DNA from: SP5GCR1 sp965199685
GTDB lineage: Bacteria > Pseudomonadota > Gammaproteobacteria > Poriferisulfidales > Oxydemutatoraceae
NCBI GenBank assembly: GCA_965199685.1
Contig: OZ241323.1
Span: 310,001-374,000, forward strand
Reading direction: 5' to 3'
DNA length: 64,000 nt
The notes below the pieces were generated by a model. The model was not told the origin of the DNA. It was given only the letters and a program-made list of their open reading frames with translations, and searched no databases. Numbering within the stretch: the first letter of the stretch is position 1; every line of letters begins with the position of its first letter. Positions 8,390-16,009 of this stretch are shown here, piece by piece. The translations under genes were made by a program, and so were the position numbers.

Positions 8390-9535
8390 ATGGTCATCGA
8401 TGGCACGAATTGGAATGTCACTTCCTCTGTTAAATTACGAATTTTAGCGAGAGATATATTTTCCAATATAGATTATCCGCTATTAATTTTGCTTCTTGCA
8501 TTATCGTGTTTAAGTTTAATCATACTATACAGTTCAGGAGGAGAAAGTACTGAGTTGTTATGGAAGCAAGGGTGGCGTTTGGCTATAGGCTTTGTTGGCT
8601 TTATCGTATTTGCGTCGGTGCCTTTGATCGTTTATCGCAGATGGGCTTGGTTATTATATGCCGCAGGTTTGATACTTCTAATTTTTGTATTAATTGTAGG
8701 AGAAGTCGGCCGAGGCTCACAACGATGGCTCAATCTATGGTTGCTCACCTTTCAGCCGTCGGAGATACTTAAGTTTGCGGTACCTTTATTTCTTTGCAAG
8801 ATATTCGCAAGTCGTGAGAACCATCCGCCGTCGTTAAGCTCCATATTGTTGGCATTGGTAGCAGTATCAATACCGGTTATTTTGGTTATCAAGCAACCCG
8901 ATCTTGGCACATCAGTTTTGATTTGTATATCCGCGGCATGGGTAATCTTTTTAGCTGGCATACGATGGTCATGGATTTTATTATTTGTAGTCTTGTTGGC
9001 ATCGATGTCGGTACCGATATGGGAATCGCTACACGAATATCAAAGGCAACGTGTCATCGTGTTCTTAAACCCAGAAAACTATCTTGCGCAAGGCGGCTAT
9101 CATATCTATCAATCAAAGGTTGCTATCGGTTCGGGTGGTCTATGGGGTAAAGGTTGGTTGAACGGCACCCAGTCGCATTTGGGCTTTGTTCCCGAGCATT
9201 CAACTGATTTCGTTTTTTCGGTGTTTGCTGAAGAATTTGGTTTTATAGGTTGCTGTTTATTGATTTTAATATATCTTGCCATTATTGTTAGGGGTATAAT
9301 AATCACACTTAACGCGGCGGATTACTTCGGTCGCCTGTTGGCAGGGAGCTTGACATTTTCTTTTGCCACCTATTTTTTTATTAGTGTTGCCATGGTCAGC
9401 GGGCTACTCCCGGTTGTGGGTGTGCCTTTGCCGTTAGTGAGTTATGGCGGAAGTTCAGTAGTGTCGGTATTGGCATCTTTCGGTATGTTAATATCGGTGC
9501 TTAGGTACCGCCCGATGATGAGTCAGAGATTATGA
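8390..9535 (+). CDS. mrdB: RodA peptidoglycan glycosyltransferase
   Basis: A SEDS-family polytopic membrane protein that polymerises lipid II glycan strands for the elongasome. The 381 residues carry about ten hydrophobic helices and the family motifs G-R-G-S-Q-R-W-L, F-Q-P-S-E-I-L-K, K-Q-P-D-L-G-T-S, W-G-K-G-W-L-N-G-T-Q and F-V-P-E-H-S-T-D-F-V-F-S, ending with V-P-L-P-L-V-S-Y-G-G-S-S. The ATG at 8390 directly abuts the mrdA stop. It overlaps mltB by four bases, so the three are translationally linked. Confidence 0.96.
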   Translation: MVIDGTNWNVTSSVKLRILARDIFSNIDYPLLILLLALSCLSLIILYSSGGESTELLWKQGWRLAIGFVGFIVFASVPLIVYRRWAWLLYAAGLILLIFVLIVGEVGRGSQRWLNLWLLTFQPSEILKFAVPLFLCKIFASRENHPPSLSSILLALVAVSIPVILVIKQPDLGTSVLICISAAWVIFLAGIRWSWILLFVVLLASMSVPIWESLHEYQRQRVIVFLNPENYLAQGGYHIYQSKVAIGSGGLWGKGWLNGTQSHLGFVPEHSTDFVFSVFAEEFGFIGCCLLILIYLAIIVRGIIITLNAADYFGRLLAGSLTFSFATYFFISVAMVSGLLPVVGVPLPLVSYGGSSVVSVLASFGMLISVLRYRPMMSQRL

Positions 9536-10530
9536 ATGTATTTTTTTATGCACGTTTGTTGCCGAGTATCTTTTCAATTCTATTGCTAGGCAATTTCGCT
9601 GTTGCCGAGGATTACCACAAGCGAGACGATGTTCAAGCCTATATAGATCAGATGGTGGAGATGCACGCATTTGACCGTGCCACACTAGAGCAAAAGTTTA
9701 AGGATGTAGTTAAACAAGAACAGGCAATCACGGCAATGGACAGACCTGCGGAGGCTAAGCCGTGGCCTCAATATAAAGAGATATTTATTACCCCGTTGCG
9801 TATCAGCGGTGGAGTATTGTTTTGGAAACAATATCAGGATTTTCTGGAAAAAGCCGAGGCTGAGTTTGGTGTGCCAGCATCACTGATTGTTGCAATTATC
9901 GGCGTAGAGACCTTTTATGGGAGAAATACCGGTAGTTTTCCGGTATTTAGCACATTGGTTACCTTAGGTTTTGATTATCCTCGTAGGGCCGATTTCTTCA
10001 AGCGAGAACTAACCGAGTTTTTGTTGCTGTGTCGTCAGGAGCGTGCTTTGCAGTGCGATGAACTTGAAGGTTCTTATGCTGGTGCTATGGGAACCGGACA
10101 ATTTATTTCAAGCAGTTATAGGAATTATGCGGTTGATTTTGATAATGACGGTATCAGAGATTTGTGGAATAGTCAGGCCGACGCAATCGGTAGCGTAGCT
10201 AACTATATCAAAAAACACGGCTGGATGTCGCAAAAACCGGTAGGAGTTTATGTGGAGATAGAAGACGGCAACTACGAGCTGTTGTTAGATAAAAAATTTA
10301 AACCGTGGCTTTCGGTTGCGGATTTGCAAGAACGCAAGATTAGACTCCAAAATTTTGAACCCCAGGAACCGGTATTCTCGTTGTTTAAGTTTGAAAACGA
10401 AAACGCAAGTCTAGCCCCAAAAGTTTGGGTGGGTTATAATAACTTTTATGTCATCACAAGATATAACCACAGCCACCGTTATGCCATGGCAGTTCATCAA
10501 CTGAGCGAGCTTATTAACCAACGCTATTAG
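9532..10530 (+). CDS. mltB: Lytic murein transglycosylase B (Slt35 type)
   Basis: MltB cleaves peptidoglycan glycan strands to 1,6-anhydro ends in the periplasm. The 332-residue protein starts with a signal sequence ending near A-V-A-E. It has the catalytic Glu126 in G-V-E-T-F-Y-G and the calcium-binding EF-hand-like loop D-F-D-N-D-G-I-R-D-L-W known from Slt35. The A-I-G-S-V-A-N-Y motif and the C-terminal R-Y-N-H-S segment complete the fold. There is no lipobox Cys after the signal, so it looks soluble and not lipidated. Its ATG overlaps the rodA stop (ATGA). Confidence 0.93.
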   Translation: MNVFFYARLLPSIFSILLLGNFAVAEDYHKRDDVQAYIDQMVEMHAFDRATLEQKFKDVVKQEQAITAMDRPAEAKPWPQYKEIFITPLRISGGVLFWKQYQDFLEKAEAEFGVPASLIVAIIGVETFYGRNTGSFPVFSTLVTLGFDYPRRADFFKRELTEFLLLCRQERALQCDELEGSYAGAMGTGQFISSSYRNYAVDFDNDGIRDLWNSQADAIGSVANYIKKHGWMSQKPVGVYVEIEDGNYELLLDKKFKPWLSVADLQERKIRLQNFEPQEPVFSLFKFENENASLAPKVWVGYNNFYVITRYNHSHRYAMAVHQLSELINQRY

Positions 10531-10549
10531 ATTATCGCTCGATAAAACC

Positions 10550-11359
10550 ATGCGCACCGAAACACGCTTTAGTTTCTATACGATAGTTATGACTGCGACG
10601 GTATTGATGCTTGTCTCAGGATGTACTGTTCCAAAGGCTAATATTAGCGATGTCGACCAATGGAAAGTTCCGATGTCGCTACCCAAGAAATTCAACTATG
10701 TGCCTGACACAACGCCGAAGACTGGTGGATATTCGTATGTGGTCAGAGGTAAACGCTACCATGTCAAACCAGTTGCGGTGGGTTATCGCGAAACCGGACT
10801 GGCTTCTTGGTACGGGAAAAAATTTCACGGTCGTTTGACCGCTAATCAAGAAACCTACGACATGTATCAACTGACCGCAGCGCATAAAAGCCTGCCATTG
10901 CCATCGTATATAAAAGTTTGGAACCATAATAACGGAAAGAGTGTAATCGTTAGAGTTAACGATCGCGGCCCCTTTATCGAAGGGCGTATTGTAGATCTCT
11001 CCTATGCGGCAGCAAAAGAGATAGATATGGCCGAAGCAGGGTTAGCACCCGTCACCATAGAAGTCATCAATCCGCCAGTTTCTAAGCCGGCGACCCAAGT
11101 TTCTAATTTACCCCATAAGCATCGTCTTGGCTATATACAAGTAGGTGCGTACAAAGAGATAACAAATGCATCAAGGGTTGTACGTTTGTTAACGCAACAG
11201 AACTTAGTTCCTCGTGTCAAGCGAACGAACTATCACAGTGCGACCAACATTCATCAGGTACGCTTGGGACCTTTTAATACATCGCAAGAATTAGACGCGG
11301 TCGGCAGACAGCTAGTGCGAAGTGGTTTTAAGGACTATCAAGTATTTTATAAATTTTAA
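10550..11359 (+). CDS. rlpA: RlpA septal ring lytic transglycosylase, lipoprotein with SPOR domain
   Basis: RlpA is an outer-membrane lipoprotein that cuts denuded glycan strands. The 269 residues show a lipobox L-V-S-G-C with lipidated Cys25, a double-psi beta-barrel domain (G-L-A-S-W-Y-G-K-K-F-H-G near 83-94, then V-N-D-R-G-P-F and G-R-I-V-D-L-S) and a C-terminal SPOR domain (about 192-269, Y-I-Q-V-G-A-Y then V-R-L-G-P-F), which targets denuded peptidoglycan at division sites. It lies 19 bases after mltB and 2 bases before dacA, the usual order in pseudomonads and relatives. Confidence 0.94.
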   Translation: MRTETRFSFYTIVMTATVLMLVSGCTVPKANISDVDQWKVPMSLPKKFNYVPDTTPKTGGYSYVVRGKRYHVKPVAVGYRETGLASWYGKKFHGRLTANQETYDMYQLTAAHKSLPLPSYIKVWNHNNGKSVIVRVNDRGPFIEGRIVDLSYAAAKEIDMAEAGLAPVTIEVINPPVSKPATQVSNLPHKHRLGYIQVGAYKEITNASRVVRLLTQQNLVPRVKRTNYHSATNIHQVRLGPFNTSQELDAVGRQLVRSGFKDYQVFYKF

Positions 11360-11361
11360 GG

Positions 11362-12513
11362 ATGAAAAATTTATTCCTCCCAAACATAAACTCAATTTTA
11401 TTATTTTTTGTGGTGTTACTCGCATCATCGCTTTCGTATGCGATTGAATGGGTGCCCAAAGCACCGGCTTTAGCGGCGCGTAATTATATATTGATGGATT
11501 TCCATAGCAATAAAGTTTTAGCGGAAAAAAATGCCGATCAAAGGATAGACCCGGCTAGTATAACCAAACTAATGACCGCCTATATCGCATATCAAGCGAT
11601 AGAAAAAGGTCTGATTAACATGGACGACCAAGTTGAGATCAGTAACACGGCAGCTGCTTTAGTCGGTTCTAGAATGTTTATAGAAGTGGGCAGTTTGGTT
11701 TCGGTTCACGATTTACTCTCTGGGGTGGTTATACAATCTGGCAACGATGCCAGCGTTGCTTTAGCGGAGCACGTGGCAGGTAGCGAAGATGTATTCGTTG
11801 ATTTGATGAATAGAAAAGCGCAAGAGCTTGGTTTGAGTGAATCTCGTTTTACCAATTCCACCGGACTTTCCGATGATGACCACTATATGAGCTCGCGCGA
11901 TATTGCTATTTTGAGCCAAGTTCTGATAAGAGATTATCCCGAACACTATGCTATGTATTCTGAGGCGGATTTCACCTACAACGATATACGGCAACCCAAC
12001 CGCAATTTATTATTGTGGCGCAATATGAATGTCGATGGTTTGAAGACCGGATATACCCAGAAAGCCGGTTATTGTGTAGCCGTCTCCTCTCTACAAGACG
12101 ACATGCGTTTAATCGCAGTGGTCATGGGAAGCGGTCGACAAAAACGTTTTGACGAAGCCAGTGAATTATTGCGTTATGGCTATCGTTTTTATAAAACTTC
12201 AAAGTTATTCGACAAACAGAAAACGCTGACCGAAGTACGAGTTTGGGGAGGCGACCGTCGGCAGTTAGAACTAGGTGTGCCTGCAGATATCTATGTCACA
12301 TTGCCGCGCGTGAAAAATGCCGGTGTTGAAACCGAACTAATGATTTACGAGGATATCATTGCACCAGTTACTAAAGGCCAAGAACTGGGCTCGGTTGCGG
12401 TATCTTTTGACGGCAAAACGATTCAACAAAGCACGCTGGTTTCTTTATACCCTATCGCCGAAGGCAGCTTGTGGGCGCGTATATCGGATAGCGTTATACA
12501 TCTATTTCAGTGA
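11362..12513 (+). CDS. dacA: D-alanyl-D-alanine carboxypeptidase (PBP5/6 type)
   Basis: It removes the terminal D-Ala from peptidoglycan pentapeptides and so limits cross-linking. The 383 residues (E. coli DacA 403) have a signal peptide ending near S-Y-A, and catalytic motifs S66-I-T-K69, S126-G-N128 and K228-T-G. A C-terminal beta-rich domain follows, and the C-terminal end (W-A-R-I-S-D-S-V-I-H-L-F-Q) is the amphipathic membrane anchor typical of PBP5/6. The start is 2 bases after rlpA. The stop overlaps the GTG start of the next gene. dacA versus dacC cannot be separated from sequence alone. Confidence 0.94.
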   Translation: MKNLFLPNINSILLFFVVLLASSLSYAIEWVPKAPALAARNYILMDFHSNKVLAEKNADQRIDPASITKLMTAYIAYQAIEKGLINMDDQVEISNTAAALVGSRMFIEVGSLVSVHDLLSGVVIQSGNDASVALAEHVAGSEDVFVDLMNRKAQELGLSESRFTNSTGLSDDDHYMSSRDIAILSQVLIRDYPEHYAMYSEADFTYNDIRQPNRNLLLWRNMNVDGLKTGYTQKAGYCVAVSSLQDDMRLIAVVMGSGRQKRFDEASELLRYGYRFYKTSKLFDKQKTLTEVRVWGGDRRQLELGVPADIYVTLPRVKNAGVETELMIYEDIIAPVTKGQELGSVAVSFDGKTIQQSTLVSLYPIAEGSLWARISDSVIHLFQ

Positions 12514-13376
12514 TAGCCTACCTTAACGGAAAATACCAACCAGCCGATGCATGCACTATCAGCCCTTTGGATAGAGGGTTTCTCTTTGGAGACGGCGTAT
12601 ACGAGGTATTACCAGTCTATCACGGTGCCATTTTTCGCTGCGATGACCATCTGCATAGGCTCAACCACAGCCTAGACAGTATAGGCATAGATAATCCTCA
12701 AACCGATAACCAATGGAAGGCGATATTTTCTGAGTTAATTAGTCGTTGCGGATTGTCGGAACTTTCCATTTATTTACAAATCAGCAGAGGACCGGCACCA
12801 ATGAGATTACACATTCCTATGGATGATATCCACCCTACGGTGTTTGCAATGACGATGCCGGCAAGAGCCACTTTTGATGAGGAACTCAAACAAGGTGTGA
12901 GTGTTATGACCACCGACGATATAAGGTGGGCACGTTGCGACATTAAGTCCACTAATTTATTGGCAAACGTGATGCTGAGCATGCAAACCCGAAGCCGAGA
13001 GTGCCACGAGGCAATAATGATAGACGCAGGCTATGTGACCGAGGGTGCCTCAAGCAATCTATTCATCGTGACTGAGGGTCGTCTGTCAACACCGCCGCTA
13101 AGCAACAAAATATTGCCGGGCATCACCCGTAAAGTTGTTATGGAAATGGCTCGGTTGTTAAGAGTCGGTTGTAAAGAAAAAGCACTGACTCGTGAGGATT
13201 TACTGCGTGCTGACGAAATTTGGCTGACGAGTTCTACACGCAATATAGTGCCAGTGACCCGTGTTGACGAGCAGCAAATAGGAGATGGCACACCAGGCAA
13301 GCTTTGGCAAAAGTTTTCGGCAGTACTGATGCGGTTGTCGATACCACCCGATGAGGAAATGCCGGTCTCGGATTGA
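12510..13376 (+). CDS. dat: D-amino-acid aminotransferase (class IV, PLP)
   Basis: A fold-type-IV PLP transaminase of the D-alanine aminotransferase/BCAT group, 288 residues. Seen: L-D-R-G-F-L-F-G-D-G-V-Y-E (20-32), R-G at 93-94, D-I-K146-S-T-N-L-L with the PLP-binding Lys146, and T-E-G-A-S-S-N-L-F. The D-R-G-F-x-F-G-D-G-V-Y-E block and the S-T-N-L-L segment fit Dat better than IlvE. It starts at a GTG overlapping the dacA stop, so it belongs to the wall operon. A role in supplying or recycling D-Ala/D-Glu is inferred. In related genomes ybeD, lipB and lipA follow this gene. Here the operon stops and tmRNA converges 12 bases away. Confidence 0.88.
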   Translation: MIAYLNGKYQPADACTISPLDRGFLFGDGVYEVLPVYHGAIFRCDDHLHRLNHSLDSIGIDNPQTDNQWKAIFSELISRCGLSELSIYLQISRGPAPMRLHIPMDDIHPTVFAMTMPARATFDEELKQGVSVMTTDDIRWARCDIKSTNLLANVMLSMQTRSRECHEAIMIDAGYVTEGASSNLFIVTEGRLSTPPLSNKILPGITRKVVMEMARLLRVGCKEKALTREDLLRADEIWLTSSTRNIVPVTRVDEQQIGDGTPGKLWQKFSAVLMRLSIPPDEEMPVSD

Positions 13377-13388
13377 GCTGAGACAAGC

Positions 13389-13746
13389 TGGTGGAGGCGG
13401 CGGGAATTGAACCCGCGTCCGCATATACTCTGCTCTCGGTACTACATGTTTAGTTCGTCTTTAATCACACCATCTACAGCCGGCGAACAGGCGAAATAGT
13501 CGGCTTCCCCGAATAAGAGTTTAACGTTTGAACTTCAGGTCTATTCGTGCGCGAGCTTGTTGATCGACCCCTCTGCTTAAGTTACAAGCACCCTAAGAGA
13601 GGAGGCATAGCCGGTTGTTTAGGCCGCTAATGCGTAGTTGTCTTCTTGATTGGCAACTAATTTTCTGCAAAAAGTTTAACGAGTTTCTTACCTGCTCGAC
13701 ATGCACCTCAAGTTTCGTAATATCCGTCGAAACCAAGATCGCCCCC
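13389..13746 (-). ncRNA. ssrA: Transfer-messenger RNA (tmRNA)
   Basis: tmRNA rescues stalled ribosomes with SmpB and tags the broken protein for degradation. On the minus strand the 5' end GGGGGCG (13746 downward) pairs with CGCCTCC before the encoded CCA at 13391-13389, giving a 7-bp acceptor stem with one G-U. The T arm GGACGCGGGTTCAATTCCCG is present near the 3' end, and the 5' D-loop-like part contains GGTTTCGACGG, the tmRNA signature. The 358-base length fits E. coli (363). The gene is one-piece, not permuted. It lies between dat and rsmA, convergent with dat. Confidence 0.97.
13619..13654 (-). other. tmRNA tag reading frame, peptide ANQEDNYALAA
   Basis: Inside the tmRNA a resume codon GCC (13654-13652) opens a frame that reads A-N-Q-E-D-N-Y-A-L-A-A and ends in TAA at 13621-13619. 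The Y-A-L-A-A end is the conserved ClpXP degron. The first half differs from the E. coli tag ANDENYALAA and is one residue longer. Confidence 0.95.
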
Positions 13747-13757
13747 GTAAAGTACGG

Positions 13758-13766
13758 ATTATAGCA
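13758..13766 (-). promoter_or_regulatory. Extended -10 promoter of ssrA
   Basis: On the minus strand TGCTATAAT, a perfect -10 hexamer with a TGn extension, lies 11 bases before the mature tmRNA 5' end. No good -35 hexamer is seen at the right spacing, as expected for an extended -10 promoter. Confidence 0.65.
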
Positions 13767-13829
13767 CGGATGCAATGACTTCCTCGTATACAATAAACAT
13801 CTCATTGATAAAGCAAACTAACAATCGGC

Positions 13830-14609
13830 ATGGCACGGTATCCTCGCAAACGTTTTGGGCAACACTTCTTATCCGACCCTAATATCGTCTCTCGTATAAT
13901 TTCTGCGATTTCTCCTCAGCCCGCAGACACGATTGTTGAAATAGGTCCTGGCAAAGGCGCATTGACCTATCCTTTGCACGATAGAGTGTCTTTGATACAC
14001 GGCGTTGAAATAGATCGCGATTTAGCAAGTGATTTAGAGCTAAAGGCTCTACAATATCCAAAACTACGAGTGCATTGTGCCGATGCACTTAAAGTCGATT
14101 TCGCAGAGCTTCTAGGAAAGCAACCGGCGCGTTTTGTCGGAAATCTTCCGTACAATATATCAACCGCGTTAATTTTTCATCTTGTCTCGTTTCAAGACCA
14201 TATTATTGATATGCACTTGATGTTGCAACGCGAAGTTGTTCAAAGATTAACTGCATCGGCTACCGACAAACAATACGGCAGGTTGGGTATTATAGCAAGC
14301 TGTTGTTTTGAAATAAACGCGCTTTTCGATGTTTCGTCGCAAGCCTTTGTACCATCCCCTAAAGTCGTATCTACCCTGGTTCGTTTTAAGCCACAACCCA
14401 GGCTTCCGCAATCGGCATTAAAGGAACTCGATAAAATTGTGCGGCTTGCATTTGCCAATAGGCGCAAAACTACGGCAAATGCATTGTCCAAGCTATTCGC
14501 TAGAGAGGATTTGGAACGTATGGGAATAGATCCTAATTGCCGTGCCGATAGTTTAGACATTGACCAATTTATAAACATGTTAGAATATCTACGCAAACAA
14601 GGGAGATAA
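13830..14609 (+). CDS. rsmA: 16S rRNA dimethyladenosine transferase RsmA (KsgA)
   Basis: RsmA dimethylates two adjacent adenosines in the 3' helix of 16S rRNA late in small-subunit assembly. The 259 residues (E. coli 273) begin with K-R-F-G-Q-H-F-L, contain the SAM-binding loop E-I-G-P-G-K-G (37-43), the catalytic N105-L-P-Y-N109 and the C-terminal helical domain with F-A-N-R-R-K-T. It is followed after one base by apaG, as in the enteric rsmA-apaG-apaH operon. The usual upstream surA and pdxA are absent; tmRNA is there instead. Confidence 0.96.
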   Translation: MARYPRKRFGQHFLSDPNIVSRIISAISPQPADTIVEIGPGKGALTYPLHDRVSLIHGVEIDRDLASDLELKALQYPKLRVHCADALKVDFAELLGKQPARFVGNLPYNISTALIFHLVSFQDHIIDMHLMLQREVVQRLTASATDKQYGRLGIIASCCFEINALFDVSSQAFVPSPKVVSTLVRFKPQPRLPQSALKELDKIVRLAFANRRKTTANALSKLFAREDLERMGIDPNCRADSLDIDQFINMLEYLRKQGR

Positions 14610-14610
14610 T

Positions 14611-14988
14611 ATGTTACCGGGTAAAGACATAAAGATTAGCGTGGAGACACAGTACTTAGAAGAGCAATCCGATTCCTCGGAGGATAGATATGTTTTTGTA
14701 TATACGGTGACAATTGAAAACCAAGGGAATATATCGGCTCAGTTGATCTCTAGACATTGGGTCATTACCGACTCAAACCAGAAAGTGCAAGAAGTTAAAG
14801 GCGAGGGGGTAGTCGGGGAACAGCCTTATCTGCATCCGGGTACTCGTTTTTCCTATACCAGTGGAACGGTATTGGAAACACCGTTTGGAACGATGCGCGG
14901 AAGCTATAAGATGCTCGCTGAAGACGGTTCGGAGTTTGATGCCGAAATAAAAGAATTTTTATTGTCGGCACCTCGCACTATCCATTGA
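14611..14988 (+). CDS. apaG: ApaG (Co2+/Mg2+ efflux-associated) protein
   Basis: A 125-residue all-beta protein of the ApaG family, with the conserved Y-T-V-T-I-E-N-Q-G, R-H-W-V-I-T-D, V-x-G-E-G-V-V-G-E-Q-P and F-x-Y-T-S-G-T segments and the G-x-M-R-G-S-Y end motif. The biochemical role is not settled. E. coli ApaG has been linked to cobalt resistance, and the fold is related to pyrophosphate-binding fibronectin-like domains. It lies between rsmA and apaH, the conserved order. Confidence 0.95.
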   Translation: MLPGKDIKISVETQYLEEQSDSSEDRYVFVYTVTIENQGNISAQLISRHWVITDSNQKVQEVKGEGVVGEQPYLHPGTRFSYTSGTVLETPFGTMRGSYKMLAEDGSEFDAEIKEFLLSAPRTIH

Positions 14989-15073
14989 ATCGGCGGTTCT
15001 ATTTTTCAACAACCCCAAATAGATCGATTGTACAGACGCAACGCGTTAGGGCGGATATATAAATCCGCCCCTA
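14984..15073. repeat. Intergenic palindromic repeat fragments
   Basis: Two short elements lie between apaG and apaH. TTGAATCGGCGGTTCT (14985-15000) matches one arm of the repeat at 31900-31933 in 15 of 16 bases, read on the opposite strand. A hairpin follows at 15049-15070, GGGCGGAT-ATATAA-ATCCGCCC, flanked by TA and CTA. It has no T-run, so it looks like a dispersed palindromic element and not a terminator. Confidence 0.5.
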
Positions 15074-15114
15074 CGGTGTATGAAATATTTTTTGGATAGC
15101 GCATACATTACAAG

Positions 15115-15975
15115 ATGAGTTTATACGCAATTGGTGATGTGCAAGGATGTTATGATGCATTGCGCCGTCTGCTCGACCATATCAGCTATGACCCTGCCGA
15201 AGACGAGTTATGGTTCGCCGGTGATCTTGTCAACCGAGGTCCGCAGTCTTTAGAGACGCTCAATTTTGTCAAAAGCCTGAGAGATAATGCAAAATGGGTA
15301 CTCGGCAATCACGAGTTGCATTTGCTGAAGCTCGCAGACGGTTTAATAGAGGCATCGCAAAGTACGCTCGATGCGGTGCTCAACGCACCCGATGCCGACA
15401 TTCTTTTGGAATGGGTCGCACGACAACCATTATTGAGGGTTGACCATCAAAGAAAACTGATACTCGTCCATGCCGGTTTGTTACCGCAATGGGATATAGA
15501 ATCAGCCGTGCAATTAGCGGAGCATGTTTGCCAACGATTACAAAGCCCTGAGCGCAAAACTTTTTTGGCACAACTACTCAGTCAACAAAATGCACTTGCA
15601 TTGTGGGAAGACCATTTACAGGACATTGATCGTTTAGCGATTACCGTTGATGCAATGACCGGTATTCGTTTTTGCGATGCTCAGGGGCGTATGGATTTTC
15701 AAGCCAAGACTCCGCCGGGCGAAAATCCTCCTGGACTTTATCCTTGGTATACGCTTGCTCATAAACGCGACCCCAGTTATACGGTGTTGTTTGGGCATTG
15801 GGCAGCACTCGGATATCAGAGGATGAAGTCTTATATCGCACTGGATTCCGGATGCGTGTGGGGCGGTTGCCTGACCGCATATCGCCTAGATCGTGGAAAT
15901 GAACGGGAATTTCAAATTCCGTGCGATGATTTGCCCGCAATTTATCCTAGACCGCATGATTTGAGTATACGGTAA
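15115..15975 (+). CDS. apaH: Diadenosine tetraphosphatase ApaH (symmetrical)
   Basis: ApaH splits Ap4A into two ADP and, by family knowledge, removes Np4 caps from RNA. The 286 residues (E. coli 280) have the calcineurin-type metal motifs G-D-V-Q-G-C (7-12), G-D-L-V-N-R-G-P (36-43) and G-N-H-E (64-67), a later H-A-G-L and F-G-H-W, and the C-terminal A-L-D-S-G-C-V-W-G motif. It is separated from apaG by 126 bases holding a palindromic repeat, so it may have its own promoter. Confidence 0.96.
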   Translation: MSLYAIGDVQGCYDALRRLLDHISYDPAEDELWFAGDLVNRGPQSLETLNFVKSLRDNAKWVLGNHELHLLKLADGLIEASQSTLDAVLNAPDADILLEWVARQPLLRVDHQRKLILVHAGLLPQWDIESAVQLAEHVCQRLQSPERKTFLAQLLSQQNALALWEDHLQDIDRLAITVDAMTGIRFCDAQGRMDFQAKTPPGENPPGLYPWYTLAHKRDPSYTVLFGHWAALGYQRMKSYIALDSGCVWGGCLTAYRLDRGNEREFQIPCDDLPAIYPRPHDLSIR

Positions 15976-16009
15976 TTCTCATTTATAATCTCTAGGAACA
16001 TACATTACT

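Noticed and set aside
15049..15070. Hairpin between apaG and apaH as a terminator
   Set aside because: The stem has no following T-run, so it is listed as a repeat element.
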